Positions 23,441 to 31,576 of a DNA stretch of 40,668 nt are shown here, piece by piece; position 1 is the stretch's first letter; each line of letters starts with the position of its first letter. The notes beneath the pieces are model-generated. The model was given only the letters and a program-made list of their open reading frames with translations. It ran no database searches and was not told where the DNA came from. A program made the position numbers and the translations under genes. The stretch comes from Phycisphaerales bacterium (GTDB lineage: Bacteria > Planctomycetota > Phycisphaerae > WQYP01). The stretch covers positions 1 to 40,668 of the forward strand of contig WQYP01000018.1 in NCBI GenBank assembly GCA_009781185.1, written 5' to 3'.

Positions 23441-24973
23441 CTAAGCTTTGGTTTTGACGGGAAGACGGGCGGCGCCCTGCGTCTGCTGAAGCTTCACGCG
23501 GGTGCCGGCCTTTTCATGGGCAGCGAGGCGTGCGGCGGCGGCGGCGAACTCGGCGTGGGCGTAGTTGGGAAGCCATTTTTGCTGGGCGACGAGCATGTGG
23601 TCGGCGAGCTGCCAGACTTCCTCGGTGGTGCAGACGGCGGCGGTCAGGGGGTCGTGGAGCATGGCTTGTTTGAGGAGCGTGACGTTTCCGTGGACGGCGG
23701 CTTCCATGGCCATGTGTTGGACCTGGACGGAGGCGTTGCAGGTGGCGGCGCAGGCGAGGGGGAGGTCACCGACGACGGGCATGTTGATGCCGTTGCGATC
23801 GACGTAGCCGGGGATTTCGATGGTGCAGTTGTCGGGGAGGTTGGTGATGTGGCCTTTGTTTTGGATGTTGAGGTGTCCGCGGTAGGTGCGACCTGTTTCG
23901 CGTGCTTCGATGATGTGGCTGCCGTGCTCTTCGGAGCGGTGTGCGGGTCCGATGGGGTGGGGGTCTTCCTTGAGCCAGTTGGGGAATTCGGTGGCCCAAT
24001 CGTGATTGTTCTGGCAGTGGCGGAGGTATCCGCCGGTGGCGCCGTTGATCCAGCTTGAGAGGTCGATCCAGTTGGGGATGTCGGCGACGCGTTTTCGGTA
24101 CCAGGGGACGTATTCGGAGAGGTGTCCGTTGGATTCGGTGGAGTAGTAGCCGAAGCGGTTGAGGACGTCGAGTCGGACCTTTTCGGTTTTCTGGAAGTGT
24201 GGGATAGCGGCCATGAGTTCGGGGAGACGGGCGGTGAAGTCTTCGCCTCGCCATTGGACTTTGATGTACCAGGTTTGGTGATTGATGCCGGCGCAGATGA
24301 TGTCGACTTCGCGGCGGTGGAGACCGAATTTGAAATCGAAATCTTCGGGCCAGAGTTCTTTGGCGGTGTGGCCGGGGGAGACGTAATCTTTGGGGAGTCG
24401 GCCGTTTTTTTTGAGGTGGGCTTCGATGGCGCGGGTGATTTGCCAGTGACCGCCCTGGACGCCGTGGCAGAGGCCGATGGTTTTGACGCCGCCGTAGGTG
24501 TTGCAGGCCCAGGTGTTCATGGCCATGGGGTTGGAGTAGTTGAGGAAGAGAGCGTTGGGCTTGGCGAGTTGTCGGATGTCTTTGCAGAAATCGAGCATGA
24601 CGGGAATGGTGCGTTGTGCGTACATGATTCCGCCGGCGCAGAGGGTGTCGCCGACAGATTGGTCGATGCCGTACTGGAGGGGGATGTCGATGTCGAGTTC
24701 GAAGGCCTCAAGGCCGCCCTGACGGATGACGCTGAAGATGTAATCGGCGTTTTTGATAGCGTCGCGGTGGTGGGTGGTGGATTCGATTTTGGCGGGGAGC
24801 TTGGCGTGGGCGATGTCGCGTCGGCAAAGCTGGGTGACCATGTCGAGGTTCTGCGGGGAGATGTCGCAGAAGGCGAAGGTGGTGTCGGCGAATTCGGGGA
24901 CGGCGAGGATGTCGCGGAGGAGGATGCGGGTGAAGCCGACGGAACCAGCGCCGATCATGGCGATTTTGAGCAT
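23441..24973 (-). CDS. Family 4 glycoside hydrolase (alpha-galactosidase/glucosidase/galacturonidase type)
   Basis: This 510-residue cytoplasmic enzyme uses NAD and a divalent metal through a redox-elimination mechanism. Features are an N-terminal Rossmann motif LKIAMIGAGSVGFTR, LFLNYSNPMAMNTWA, the metal-binding GLCHGVQGG (Cys169, His170), and AGINHQTWY (Asn231, His232). YYSTESNGHLSEYVPWYRK and GEVV-like VVGDLPLACAA stretches follow. The CHG motif places it with MelA-like enzymes and relatives, but the sugar cannot be fixed; galacturonide is also possible. Start 24973 is preferred because AAAGGA sits nine bases upstream. It is isolated from other sugar genes. Confidence 0.9.
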   Translation of the reverse strand: MLKIAMIGAGSVGFTRILLRDILAVPEFADTTFAFCDISPQNLDMVTQLCRRDIAHAKLPAKIESTTHHRDAIKNADYIFSVIRQGGLEAFELDIDIPLQYGIDQSVGDTLCAGGIMYAQRTIPVMLDFCKDIRQLAKPNALFLNYSNPMAMNTWACNTYGGVKTIGLCHGVQGGHWQITRAIEAHLKKNGRLPKDYVSPGHTAKELWPEDFDFKFGLHRREVDIICAGINHQTWYIKVQWRGEDFTARLPELMAAIPHFQKTEKVRLDVLNRFGYYSTESNGHLSEYVPWYRKRVADIPNWIDLSSWINGATGGYLRHCQNNHDWATEFPNWLKEDPHPIGPAHRSEEHGSHIIEARETGRTYRGHLNIQNKGHITNLPDNCTIEIPGYVDRNGINMPVVGDLPLACAATCNASVQVQHMAMEAAVHGNVTLLKQAMLHDPLTAAVCTTEEVWQLADHMLVAQQKWLPNYAHAEFAAAAARLAAHEKAGTRVKLQQTQGAARLPVKTKA

Positions 24974-25095
24974 GGTGAGTCCTTTCAAAAATGAATGAAT
25001 CCGGAGATTACACCGATTTTCGCAGGTTTTGGGAAGAGAGTGTGTCCATTTTTCTGTCAGGGGGTGGCGATCTTTTATGGCAAATTGTTACAGTA

Positions 25096-25182
25096 AAGGC
25101 GAGGTTCGCGACGCCGCAAGCGTTTTCGGTGCCATTTTGCGAGATCAACGCAAAGTCCCGCATTGCCATGCGGGGCTCCTAA
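25096..25182. repeat. 84-bp element with GCCCCGC-type hairpin, copy A
   Basis: It matches the copy at 38166-38254 in 76 of 84 positions by hand alignment. Order: AAGGCGAGGTTCGCGACGCC, then GCAAGCGTTTTCGGTGCC, GCGAGATCAACGCAAAG, and the hairpin TCCCGCATTGCCATGCGGGGC. It is followed by a short CATGCTAAAGCGTG hairpin (about 25187-25200) that recurs as CACGCTTTAGCGTG near 36995-37008. Confidence 0.85.
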
Positions 25183-25198
25183 AACATGCTAAAGCGTG

Positions 25199-25233
25199 AA
25201 CTGCCTTGCGTTGCCACACAAGGCTAGCGACGT
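25199..25233. repeat. GCCTTGCGTTGCCACACAAGGC hairpin at a gene end
   Basis: A further variant of the ...TTGCCA... hairpin family. The minus-strand reading CTAGCCTTG supplies the TAG stop codon (25224-25226) of the zinc-ribbon membrane protein gene. Confidence 0.6.
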
Positions 25234-26186
25234 TGCTCTCGCTCTTGGCGTTCTTTTTCCTGCTGCTGCATTTTCAGTCGTTTTCGTGTTTCGATGTTCT
25301 GTCCGGCTACCACGCAGTTTCTCAATTCCATTGCCATCCACAGCAGCGTCGCTGCCGCCCAGAGCATCACGATTCCCATCAGCCCTTCGATCGAAAAGCC
25401 GCAGAAGACCCACTCTTTCAAGGCCCATACATTTGTCTGTCCAGTCAGTTGCACGACGGCTAACACCAGGGAAATTCCCGGCACAAAAAAAGCCAGGTTC
25501 AGAAACTGCGTACCGAGGCTCTCATTTGGAATCCGCATCGCCAGCATCCGCAGGTGCAATGCCACCAAGACTCCTTCCGCCGCCGTGGCCAGGAGCGCCA
25601 ATATCGCCACCCCATCTCGCCCTCCCCCTTCTATCGAGCTTTCATGAATCATTGCGACTGTCCACAATAGCGCCACGGTTACCGCCGCCCACCGCGAGCC
25701 GGATCTCAAGGGCAGTTTCGCCGCTTGGCCCCCCCCCCCTTCCGTCTCCGGCCACGTCAGCAGCCATACGCCCACCGCACCCATCCATGTTGCCAGCGTC
25801 AGCGTCTTTGCTTCCAGGCCGGCATTTTGCCACCCCAGCGCCACGGCCGCCCCTTGTGCCATCACCGCCACCGCCAGCAGCAGCGTTCCGTTGGACATCG
25901 TCGTGAGCCATTTTCCGTCTGAAAACTGCAGTGGCGTTGTTGCCGTCTCATCCAGCATTGCCGCGCATTCCGGGCAGCGTCCCCGCAGCGCTTTGCCGAC
26001 GATCTTGAATCCGCAATGCGGACAAAGCCGTTCTTCGAGCAGAGTCTCCTGCTTCGCCGATTCCTTCCTTTCCTTTTTTCCCCTCTTTTCCACTGGTTTT
26101 TCCAGCGGAATCTCGCCTTGGCGTTTCGGCCCCGGCTCCAGCGGTGCAAAGTCATATTCCCCACCACCGCCTTGCCTGTCGACCAT
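25224..26186 (-). CDS. Membrane protein with N-terminal zinc ribbon
   Basis: This 320-residue protein has a charged N-terminus (KRGKKERKESAKQE) and a zinc ribbon RLCPHCGF...GRCPECA (about residues 54-76). Seven or so hydrophobic segments follow (100-120, 128-148, 165-182, 193-215, 228-250, 265-290). The C-terminus is a highly charged coiled-coil tail (MQQQEKERQEREQRR). Function is unknown. Start ATG 26186 is favoured over a GTG at 26189 by a GAGGA at proper distance. An 11-base G tract on the coding strand (25729-25739) encodes GGGG in a loop. The stop codon lies in a hairpin repeat, and a long palindrome lies just upstream of the start. Confidence 0.75.
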   Translation of the reverse strand: MVDRQGGGGEYDFAPLEPGPKRQGEIPLEKPVEKRGKKERKESAKQETLLEERLCPHCGFKIVGKALRGRCPECAAMLDETATTPLQFSDGKWLTTMSNGTLLLAVAVMAQGAAVALGWQNAGLEAKTLTLATWMGAVGVWLLTWPETEGGGGQAAKLPLRSGSRWAAVTVALLWTVAMIHESSIEGGGRDGVAILALLATAAEGVLVALHLRMLAMRIPNESLGTQFLNLAFFVPGISLVLAVVQLTGQTNVWALKEWVFCGFSIEGLMGIVMLWAAATLLWMAMELRNCVVAGQNIETRKRLKMQQQEKERQEREQRR

Positions 26187-26198
26187 CACGAATCCTCA

Positions 26199-26297
26199 CG
26201 AAGAAGCCAGAAGCTAGAAGCTAGAAGCCAGAAGTTTTGAATAAGCTGCAAACTGGAAACCTTCTGGCTTCCAGCTTCTGGCTACTGGCTTCTTCGC
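26199..26297. repeat. Iterated-word palindrome (AGAAGCCAGAAGC type)
   Basis: The left arm (about 26201-26235) iterates GAAGCCA and GAAGCTA. The right arm (about 26260-26296) carries CTTCTGGCTTCCAGCTTCTG followed by GCTACTGGCTTCTTCG. The core is TTTTGAATAAGCTGCAAACTGGAAA. It fills almost all of the gap between two leftward genes. Confidence 0.85.
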
Positions 26298-26300
26298 CCA

Positions 26301-28505
26301 CTATTCCGCGGACGGCATCGCGGGCTGCGTTGCGCCGGCCTCGGCGAGCTTTACCTTCACGATGCGGCCCTTGGTCATTCGTTTGACGCTCAGGCGTACT
26401 TCGTCCTGGCCGGCCATGAGCTTTTCGAAATCCTTCACGTTCATCACTGGCTGATCGTTCACATGCGTAATCACTTCGAAGGGCTTGATTCCCGCCTTGC
26501 TGGCCCGGCTGCCGAGTTCGATCTTGCCGACGATCACGCCCGGATCATCGGTTTTTTTCTGCATGTACCGCTGCACTTCGTAGGTCAGGTCCTTTACCGT
26601 CAGGCCGAGCTTGGCATCTTTGTACTTGGGGGCATTATCGAAGTAGGCGGGGCCTTCCACCACGGTGAATGTTTTTTTGTCGACTTTTGCGTCGTGGAAG
26701 AACTCTGCGGTGTAGTGCTTGCCGAAACCGAGTTCGGTGACGGTCCGCACGACGCCGCTGTTGGCCCGCGGCCAGGGCGAGTAATAGCGGAAAATGTCGT
26801 CAAAATTCGATTCCTGTGCCCGATCGAGTTGATCCCAGGGGAATCCGCGATCGGCCATCGGATCTGGATCGACGTGCACTTCGATGGGCTTGGGCTGACC
26901 TTCGGCCTCGATTCGCAGCAGAATCCAGCCCGCCTCCACGCCCGCCTTGCCGGCCGGGGAATCGGGATACACATATGTTATTAACGCACCGGTTTCGCCG
27001 TCGTTGGTCTGATCCGACACGTTATTGGCTCTGGCCAATTCCGCGTTGAGCCCCTGCATCTCGATGCCCACCCAGGCGATGCGATTCTCCTGCTCTTCCG
27101 AGAGCGGCTGATTGTCTTTGTCGCAGTTCGCCGGCAAATCGGCGATCGCCTCGGCAAGTTGCGTCATCGCGGTCGTCAGCGGCTGATTGCGTCCGCTGTA
27201 ACGCTCCTCCATGCTCGCCTTGCGGCGCATCGTCACCGGCAGCGCCATCAATGCACCTTCTCGATCAAACACGAACAACCCTTTCCCCCCGGAACTCCGC
27301 GACTCGGAAACCTCAGGATAGAGATGTCGCCGCCATCCCAGTTGAAAACCATCGATTCGCATCGGTTGGGCGTAGCAGACGCGTTTTTCACCCTGCAAGA
27401 ACAGATCCAGCGTCGGCAAGGCCCGCCATGCCAGGTCCTCCATCTTCGCCTTGGACATTGCCATGCCCGCACCCGTCACCGGCTTTTCCAGTTCCGCTAC
27501 AAACGCACCATAATCCGACAGCGACCCCTTGAACTTCGCCTCCACACCATCTTCACCGGTTGTGCCGAGCACCTTAATCCGTTCCAGTCTTGCCGTTACC
27601 GGCGGCTTCATCTCCGAGAGTACCAGGATCGTCCGATCATCGACCATCACGCCCAGGCGATACTGCACCGTGGCCGCCGACTCTGGCGATCGGAACCTCT
27701 CGGGCCCAACATTCCGGGGACTGCGGAAATTCAGCATTACCCGGACGATCCCGCGATTTGCTTTGGTTTCCAGATCCGCCAATGTTTTGGCCATCTCTTC
27801 AGCCGAGATCATCGGCCACTTCAGCGGATCGCCCTTCCAACTGCCATCGGCCATCACGGGCCCAAAGGAGGGCAGAATCCCCACGCCCGCCCCCGTCGCA
27901 TCCACCACCAGTCCCCGATTCTCCGTCACAATCTGCTGCTTCCCCCGCACCAGCGTCAACTCTCCGCCCGCACTGGTCACGCGCACTGCCCAATCACCAT
28001 CCACCCCAGTCAGGTTCACCACCGAGCTTGCCGCGTCTTTATTTCCCCCCCCCCCCTCAAATTTCACTGCCGTCGCACCAGCGAGTTCCCCATCCATCTG
28101 CAAAATCACGGACCATTGTTCCTTAGGATAGCCCCACACTTTCGCCGCCACGCGTGGTTCACTCTTGGCTGCAGAGCCATAGCGGCGTACGGCGATCCCC
28201 TTGATAAATCGCGGATGAATCTGTGCACTATCCGTTACTACCTTATTGCCTTCGATTAAGAACCCGGGCACCTCCAGCGGGCGCTCTTCCTGAATCACCT
28301 CCGCGGCCCGTGGGGCCTCCCCTTTGTCGTACTGCAACGTATATTCCACGATCACCAGCGACTTGTCGGTCGCCTTGGCCACACTCGCGGCCTTCTCCAA
28401 CTTCTGCGCCGCGGTAAGCGGCGTCGCTGTCCCGCCCTCCTCTGCCAAAGCCCCACCCGCCAAAACCATCATCACCGCAATTGCCAACCCAGTTCGTTTC
28501 AACAT
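26301..28505 (-). CDS. Secreted protein with two PDZ domains, HtrA-like without visible catalytic serine
   Basis: This 734-residue protein has a signal peptide (MLKRTGLAIAVMMVLAGGALA). The middle region is beta-rich and reminiscent of two trypsin-like folds, but no GNSGG motif and no TNxHV motif are present. A PDZ domain lies at about 475-540 (WVGIEMQGLNAELA...YPDSPAGKAGVEAGWILLRI), and a second at about 635-710 (KLGLTVKDLT...IELGSRASKAGIKPFEVITHVND). It follows a genuine HtrA-like lipoprotein gene by about 35 bases and probably works with it in envelope quality control. A 12-base G tract (28045-28056) encodes GGGG. ATG 28505 fits AAAAGG nine bases upstream; 28514 is an alternative. Confidence 0.75.
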   Translation of the reverse strand: MLKRTGLAIAVMMVLAGGALAEEGGTATPLTAAQKLEKAASVAKATDKSLVIVEYTLQYDKGEAPRAAEVIQEERPLEVPGFLIEGNKVVTDSAQIHPRFIKGIAVRRYGSAAKSEPRVAAKVWGYPKEQWSVILQMDGELAGATAVKFEGGGGNKDAASSVVNLTGVDGDWAVRVTSAGGELTLVRGKQQIVTENRGLVVDATGAGVGILPSFGPVMADGSWKGDPLKWPMISAEEMAKTLADLETKANRGIVRVMLNFRSPRNVGPERFRSPESAATVQYRLGVMVDDRTILVLSEMKPPVTARLERIKVLGTTGEDGVEAKFKGSLSDYGAFVAELEKPVTGAGMAMSKAKMEDLAWRALPTLDLFLQGEKRVCYAQPMRIDGFQLGWRRHLYPEVSESRSSGGKGLFVFDREGALMALPVTMRRKASMEERYSGRNQPLTTAMTQLAEAIADLPANCDKDNQPLSEEQENRIAWVGIEMQGLNAELARANNVSDQTNDGETGALITYVYPDSPAGKAGVEAGWILLRIEAEGQPKPIEVHVDPDPMADRGFPWDQLDRAQESNFDDIFRYYSPWPRANSGVVRTVTELGFGKHYTAEFFHDAKVDKKTFTVVEGPAYFDNAPKYKDAKLGLTVKDLTYEVQRYMQKKTDDPGVIVGKIELGSRASKAGIKPFEVITHVNDQPVMNVKDFEKLMAGQDEVRLSVKRMTKGRIVKVKLAEAGATQPAMPSAE

Positions 28506-28540
28506 CTGATTCATCCTTTTAACTTTCAACTTGATACCTT

Positions 28541-29980
28541 TTATTCTTTCGAATAATCTCTCGATATATCCATAACAACTTGCCGCATCGAGCCGTTCCG
28601 CAGCACCGTGACCACGATCCGCGGTTTATCGTTGAGCGTTTTGAGCGTCGCCTGGTGTATCGCACTAAGCTCCTCGAGCGACGAAATGTCTTTTCCATCC
28701 ACTTTCAGCAGGATGTCCTGTGCCGCGAGTCCCGCCATTGCCGCGTTGCCGGGGTACTTGACGCCGAAGACGAACACGCCGGTCTTTCTCTGGAAATACA
28801 GGTCCGGATTGTCGAACTGGTTGATTGTTTTGACCGTGCAGTCCCAACGTTTGCAGGCAAACTCTTCGCCTTCGACCTTTCCCTTCTCCCGCGGCGTAAG
28901 CTGCACGGCCGTTTTTTGCCCGCTCCGCAAGATTTCCACGGTTGCCGGCTTGCTTTTGGGCAACTCGCCGAGCATTCGCTGAACTGCCGGGAGGTCTTCA
29001 TCGGTCAACGCGGCCACCGCTGATCCGTTGACGCTCAGTATCCGGTCCCGCGGCTGAATCCCCGCACGCCGTGCAGGGCTGTCCGGATCCGTGTCCGCCA
29101 CCATCACCCCATCCGTCCCGTCGAAGTACATATTCCTGTTAAAATCTTTCAAAGGCTGCAACTGCAGGCCTGTCCAGCTCCAGTTTACTTTTCCTCCGTG
29201 CCGCAATTGCTCGATCACCGGCACAAGCGTCTCCGACGGCACCGCGAATCCCACATCCCCTCCCGCCATGATCCCACGCGTATTGATCCCAATCACCTCC
29301 CCATTGGTGTTCACCAGCGGCCCGCCCGAATTCCCCGGCGAAATCGATGCATCCGTCTGCAACCAGACCGAATACTCACTCGTGCCGGGCAGATACCGCT
29401 TCGTGCAAGAAATAATTCCCAGCGACACGCTTCGCGAGAGTCCCCAGGGCGCCCCCATCGCCATCACAAAATCTCCCTCCTGTAACTTCCGCGAATCTCC
29501 AATCTTCGCAAACGGCAACCCCTTCCCTCCCCTACCACCATCCGCCTCCACCGGCAACTTCAACTGGATCACCGCCAGGTCCGTATCTTTGTCCGAACCG
29601 ACGACGCTCGCATCAAAGAACCGCCCGTCATACATGAGGCAGCGCACTTCCACCGCCTTATCCACTACGTGCCAATTCGTGAGCACCTCTCCCGTGGCGG
29701 TGATGATCACGCCACTGCCGGAGATTTCCTGCGACACTTTTTGTCCGCCGGTGTAGTCTTGCCGCACGACGCGGATAAACACCACTGCGGGAAACACTTT
29801 TGCTTTTGCGCCGTTGATGATCTGCCGGAAATCCTGTTCCGAGCCGGTGTCCTTCCCCATTTCCGCCACGATCGCTTTGGCTCCAGCGCTCACGTGGGTT
29901 TCGCTGGTTTTCCCTTCCTGAGCACAGCCCGCCACCAGACCTGCCGCCAAAATTCCCGCCATCAATCTCGCGCACCGCAT
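28541..29980 (-). CDS. HtrA/DegP-like serine protease lipoprotein with two PDZ domains
   Basis: This 479-residue envelope protease has a lipoprotein signal MRCARLMAGILAAGLVAGC (lipobox LVAGC, Cys19). The trypsin-like domain carries GSGVIIT...LTNWHVV (His104), DKDTDLAVIQL (Asp134) and TDASISPGNSGGPLVN (Ser218), so the triad is intact. The PDZ domain at about 275-345 has DSPARRAGIQPRDRILSVNG. A second is at about 400-470, with YPGNAAMAGLAAQDILLKVDG. Start ATG 29980 has GGAG six bases upstream; a TTG seven codons earlier is less likely. It is followed by the larger PDZ protein on the same strand. Confidence 0.9.
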   Translation of the reverse strand: MRCARLMAGILAAGLVAGCAQEGKTSETHVSAGAKAIVAEMGKDTGSEQDFRQIINGAKAKVFPAVVFIRVVRQDYTGGQKVSQEISGSGVIITATGEVLTNWHVVDKAVEVRCLMYDGRFFDASVVGSDKDTDLAVIQLKLPVEADGGRGGKGLPFAKIGDSRKLQEGDFVMAMGAPWGLSRSVSLGIISCTKRYLPGTSEYSVWLQTDASISPGNSGGPLVNTNGEVIGINTRGIMAGGDVGFAVPSETLVPVIEQLRHGGKVNWSWTGLQLQPLKDFNRNMYFDGTDGVMVADTDPDSPARRAGIQPRDRILSVNGSAVAALTDEDLPAVQRMLGELPKSKPATVEILRSGQKTAVQLTPREKGKVEGEEFACKRWDCTVKTINQFDNPDLYFQRKTGVFVFGVKYPGNAAMAGLAAQDILLKVDGKDISSLEELSAIHQATLKTLNDKPRIVVTVLRNGSMRQVVMDISRDYSKE

Positions 29981-30103
29981 AACCACTCCGAAAAGTTTCA
30001 AATCTCGAGTCGGTGCATTGTACAGATATCATCCAACCAACACACCATCGCTGCAGCGCATCGGTCACCGAGGGCGTGCCCGTTTTTCTGGGCAATGCCT
30101 TTC

Positions 30104-30228
30104 CACGCGTAAAATTCGTAAAATTCGTGGAGAGAACCTTTTCATGCGATCACGGGACTCGCAAACCTTGCCTCCTTCCTCCACGAATTTTACGACTTTC
30201 ACGAATTGAGCGAATTTTACGAGTTGAT
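30104..30228. repeat. Iterated-word palindrome (AAATTCGT type), copy 1
   Basis: The left arm (about 30107-30136) reads CGTAAAATTCGTAAAATTCG then TGG. The right arm (about 30179-30222) reads CCACGAATTTTACGACTTTC then ACGAATTGAGCGAATTTTACG. The core of about 40 bases contains TTTTCATGCGATCACGGGAC. It lies upstream of the HtrA gene; 29981-30344 otherwise contains nothing recognisable. Confidence 0.85.
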
Positions 30229-30277
30229 GTCAGATAGCCGCCTGAAGTGAAGTGTCATGCATCCATCGCGGCGCAAT

Positions 30278-30313
30278 GAAAAACCCGCGACGGGAAGTCA
30301 CGGGTTTTGTTTT
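30278..30313 (-). terminator. Intrinsic terminator after the tiny Lys-rich gene
   Basis: On the minus strand AACCCGTGAC pairs with GTCGCGGGTT (one G-T pair) and is followed by a T-run. It lies about 35 bases past the stop of the 21-residue gene at 30345-30410. Confidence 0.8.
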
Positions 30314-30344
30314 TTGTTGCGACGCGATGTCGCTGGGGTGAGGG

Positions 30345-30410
30345 TTATTTCTTTTTCTTCTTGGCTGCCGGTTTTTTTTTGGCCGCCGGTTTCTTTGCCG
30401 CTTTTGCCAT
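30345..30410 (-). CDS. Tiny Lys/Ala/Pro basic protein (21 residues)
   Basis: This is the second very short basic gene of the window. The product is MAKAAKKPAAKKK followed by PAAKKKKK, two imperfect copies of a KPAAKKK unit like those of histone H1 or AlgP tails. AAAGGGGGTGA lies a few bases before the ATG, and a strong terminator follows, so the unit looks like a real transcript with its own signals. A perfect 9-bp palindrome lies upstream at 30458-30478. The sequence is close to pure H1-tail composition with no folded domain. DNA or RNA binding is a guess from composition. An alternative is a decoy ORF within a small RNA gene. Confidence 0.6.
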   Translation of the reverse strand: MAKAAKKPAAKKKPAAKKKKK

Positions 30411-30457
30411 AGCTATCACCCCCTTTCAAGTGGGTTGATGGTGGAAGAAATATTCTC

Positions 30458-30478
30458 TTCAACTCATTGTGAGTTGAA
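30458..30478. promoter_or_regulatory. Perfect palindrome upstream of the tiny Lys-rich gene
   Basis: TTCAACTCA-TTG-TGAGTTGAA, with 9-bp arms and a 3-base centre, lies about 48 bases upstream of the ATG on the minus strand. Size and position suit a dimeric repressor site or an RNA hairpin in the leader. Confidence 0.5.
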
Positions 30479-30539
30479 ACGTCGAATTGTCAATACCAAA
30501 ATCGGTTATTATGCGCATGAAACAATATTTTTTTGATCG

Positions 30540-30606
30540 GAAAAAATGGAAATCACGGAGAGCACGGAAATATTTTTTTTACTCCGTGTTCTCCGTGGTT
30601 TCAATC
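30540..30606. repeat. Iterated-word palindrome (CACGGAGA type)
   Basis: AAATCACGGAGAGCACGGAA pairs with CTCCGTGTTCTCCGTGGTTT around an AT-only loop. It lies downstream of the DUF58 gene. In the other direction it opens a spurious frame reading NHGEHG...PCSPWF. Confidence 0.75.
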
Positions 30607-30631
30607 AGCTCTCAAATTGCTGAACAAGTTT

Positions 30632-31564
30632 TCATCGCGCCAGTCCGAGCTCGCGGAATTGTTTGAGTACGAGGTTTTCGAAATGGCTGGCGGTGTTGGC
30701 CAGGACGTGCGAGCAGCCGTGCTTGTGGGCGAAGGATGCGATGTCGTTGAGGAAGGCGGTGAGGCGTTTGCTGTAGGCCTGGAGGGTGGCGCGATTGGCG
30801 GAGACGTCGACGCCGACGTTCGTTTCCATGTCGACGAGGCGGACGTCGCCGAGAAGTTCGGGGCTGAGTTCCTGCGGCGAAAGCGTTTGCAGCATGACGA
30901 CATCATTCTTGGCGTAGCGAAGACGTTTGATGCCGTCTTCGTAGCCGGGGTCGGAGAGGAAATCGGAGATGATGATGACGAGTCCGGCGTGAGTGCCGTT
31001 TCCGCTGCCGGAACCATTGGCGCGGAGAGCGAAGCGTGAGAGGGAGGCGTTGAGGTCGGTTTTTCCGGCGGTTTTGAGGGATTGAAGGATGTCCATGAGA
31101 CGGAGGATACCGGGCTTTCCGCGGACGGTGCCGGAGGGCGGGCCGAGGTAGGTATCGTTTTCGGTGTCGAGAGCCACCGGCGTGAAGGAGACTTTGTCGG
31201 TGTTGGCCAGGGCCATGTAAGCGAGAGCGGCGGCGAGGCGGCGGGCGTAGTGGAATTTATTTGCCGTCGCAGGCTCGCCGTAGTTCATGGAGGCGGAGCA
31301 GTCGAGCAGGATGTGAACGGAAAGTTCCTGCTCTTCAACGAAAAGACGCAGCATAAGCGATTCGAACTTGGCGAAAGCGTTCCAGTCGATGCGTCGGAAA
31401 TCGTCGCCCTGGACGTAAGGGCGGAAGTCGGAGAATTCGACGGAGGCGCCGTGGGCGGAGGATCGCCGAGCGCCGCCGGTGTCGCCGCGGAAGAGCTGGC
31501 GCGCGATGAGGGTGAGCATTTCGAGTTTTTTGAGGAAGGCGGGATCGAAGAGCGGGTCGGGCAT
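30632..31564 (-). CDS. DUF58 domain protein (von Willebrand A-like)
   Basis: This 310-residue cytoplasmic protein matches the DUF58 family: RRSSAHGASVEFSDFRPYVQGDDFRRIDWNAFAKFESLMLRLFVEEQE at about residues 34-81. It then has a von Willebrand A-type fold with the metal site LDCSASM (Asp88, Ser90, Ser92) and a later DFLSD. DUF58 genes usually travel with MoxR-type ATPases. Here no MoxR gene is visible; the gene before it on the strand is a PIN toxin, 12 bases away. The cellular role of DUF58 is unsettled, and chaperone-like assembly with MoxR is the usual idea. Confidence 0.9.
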   Translation of the reverse strand: MPDPLFDPAFLKKLEMLTLIARQLFRGDTGGARRSSAHGASVEFSDFRPYVQGDDFRRIDWNAFAKFESLMLRLFVEEQELSVHILLDCSASMNYGEPATANKFHYARRLAAALAYMALANTDKVSFTPVALDTENDTYLGPPSGTVRGKPGILRLMDILQSLKTAGKTDLNASLSRFALRANGSGSGNGTHAGLVIIISDFLSDPGYEDGIKRLRYAKNDVVMLQTLSPQELSPELLGDVRLVDMETNVGVDVSANRATLQAYSKRLTAFLNDIASFAHKHGCSHVLANTASHFENLVLKQFRELGLAR

Positions 31565-31576
31565 GATGGACGGTGC

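Noticed and set aside
7693..24973. A single polysaccharide utilisation locus formed by GH1, lyase, porins, GH4
   Set aside because: The genes lie on different strands, separated by unrelated genes, with no transporter or regulator pair; shared substrate is not supported.
30533..31039. 168-codon frame on the plus strand (NHGEHG...)
   Set aside because: Its start is the translation of a palindromic repeat and the rest is antisense to the DUF58 gene.
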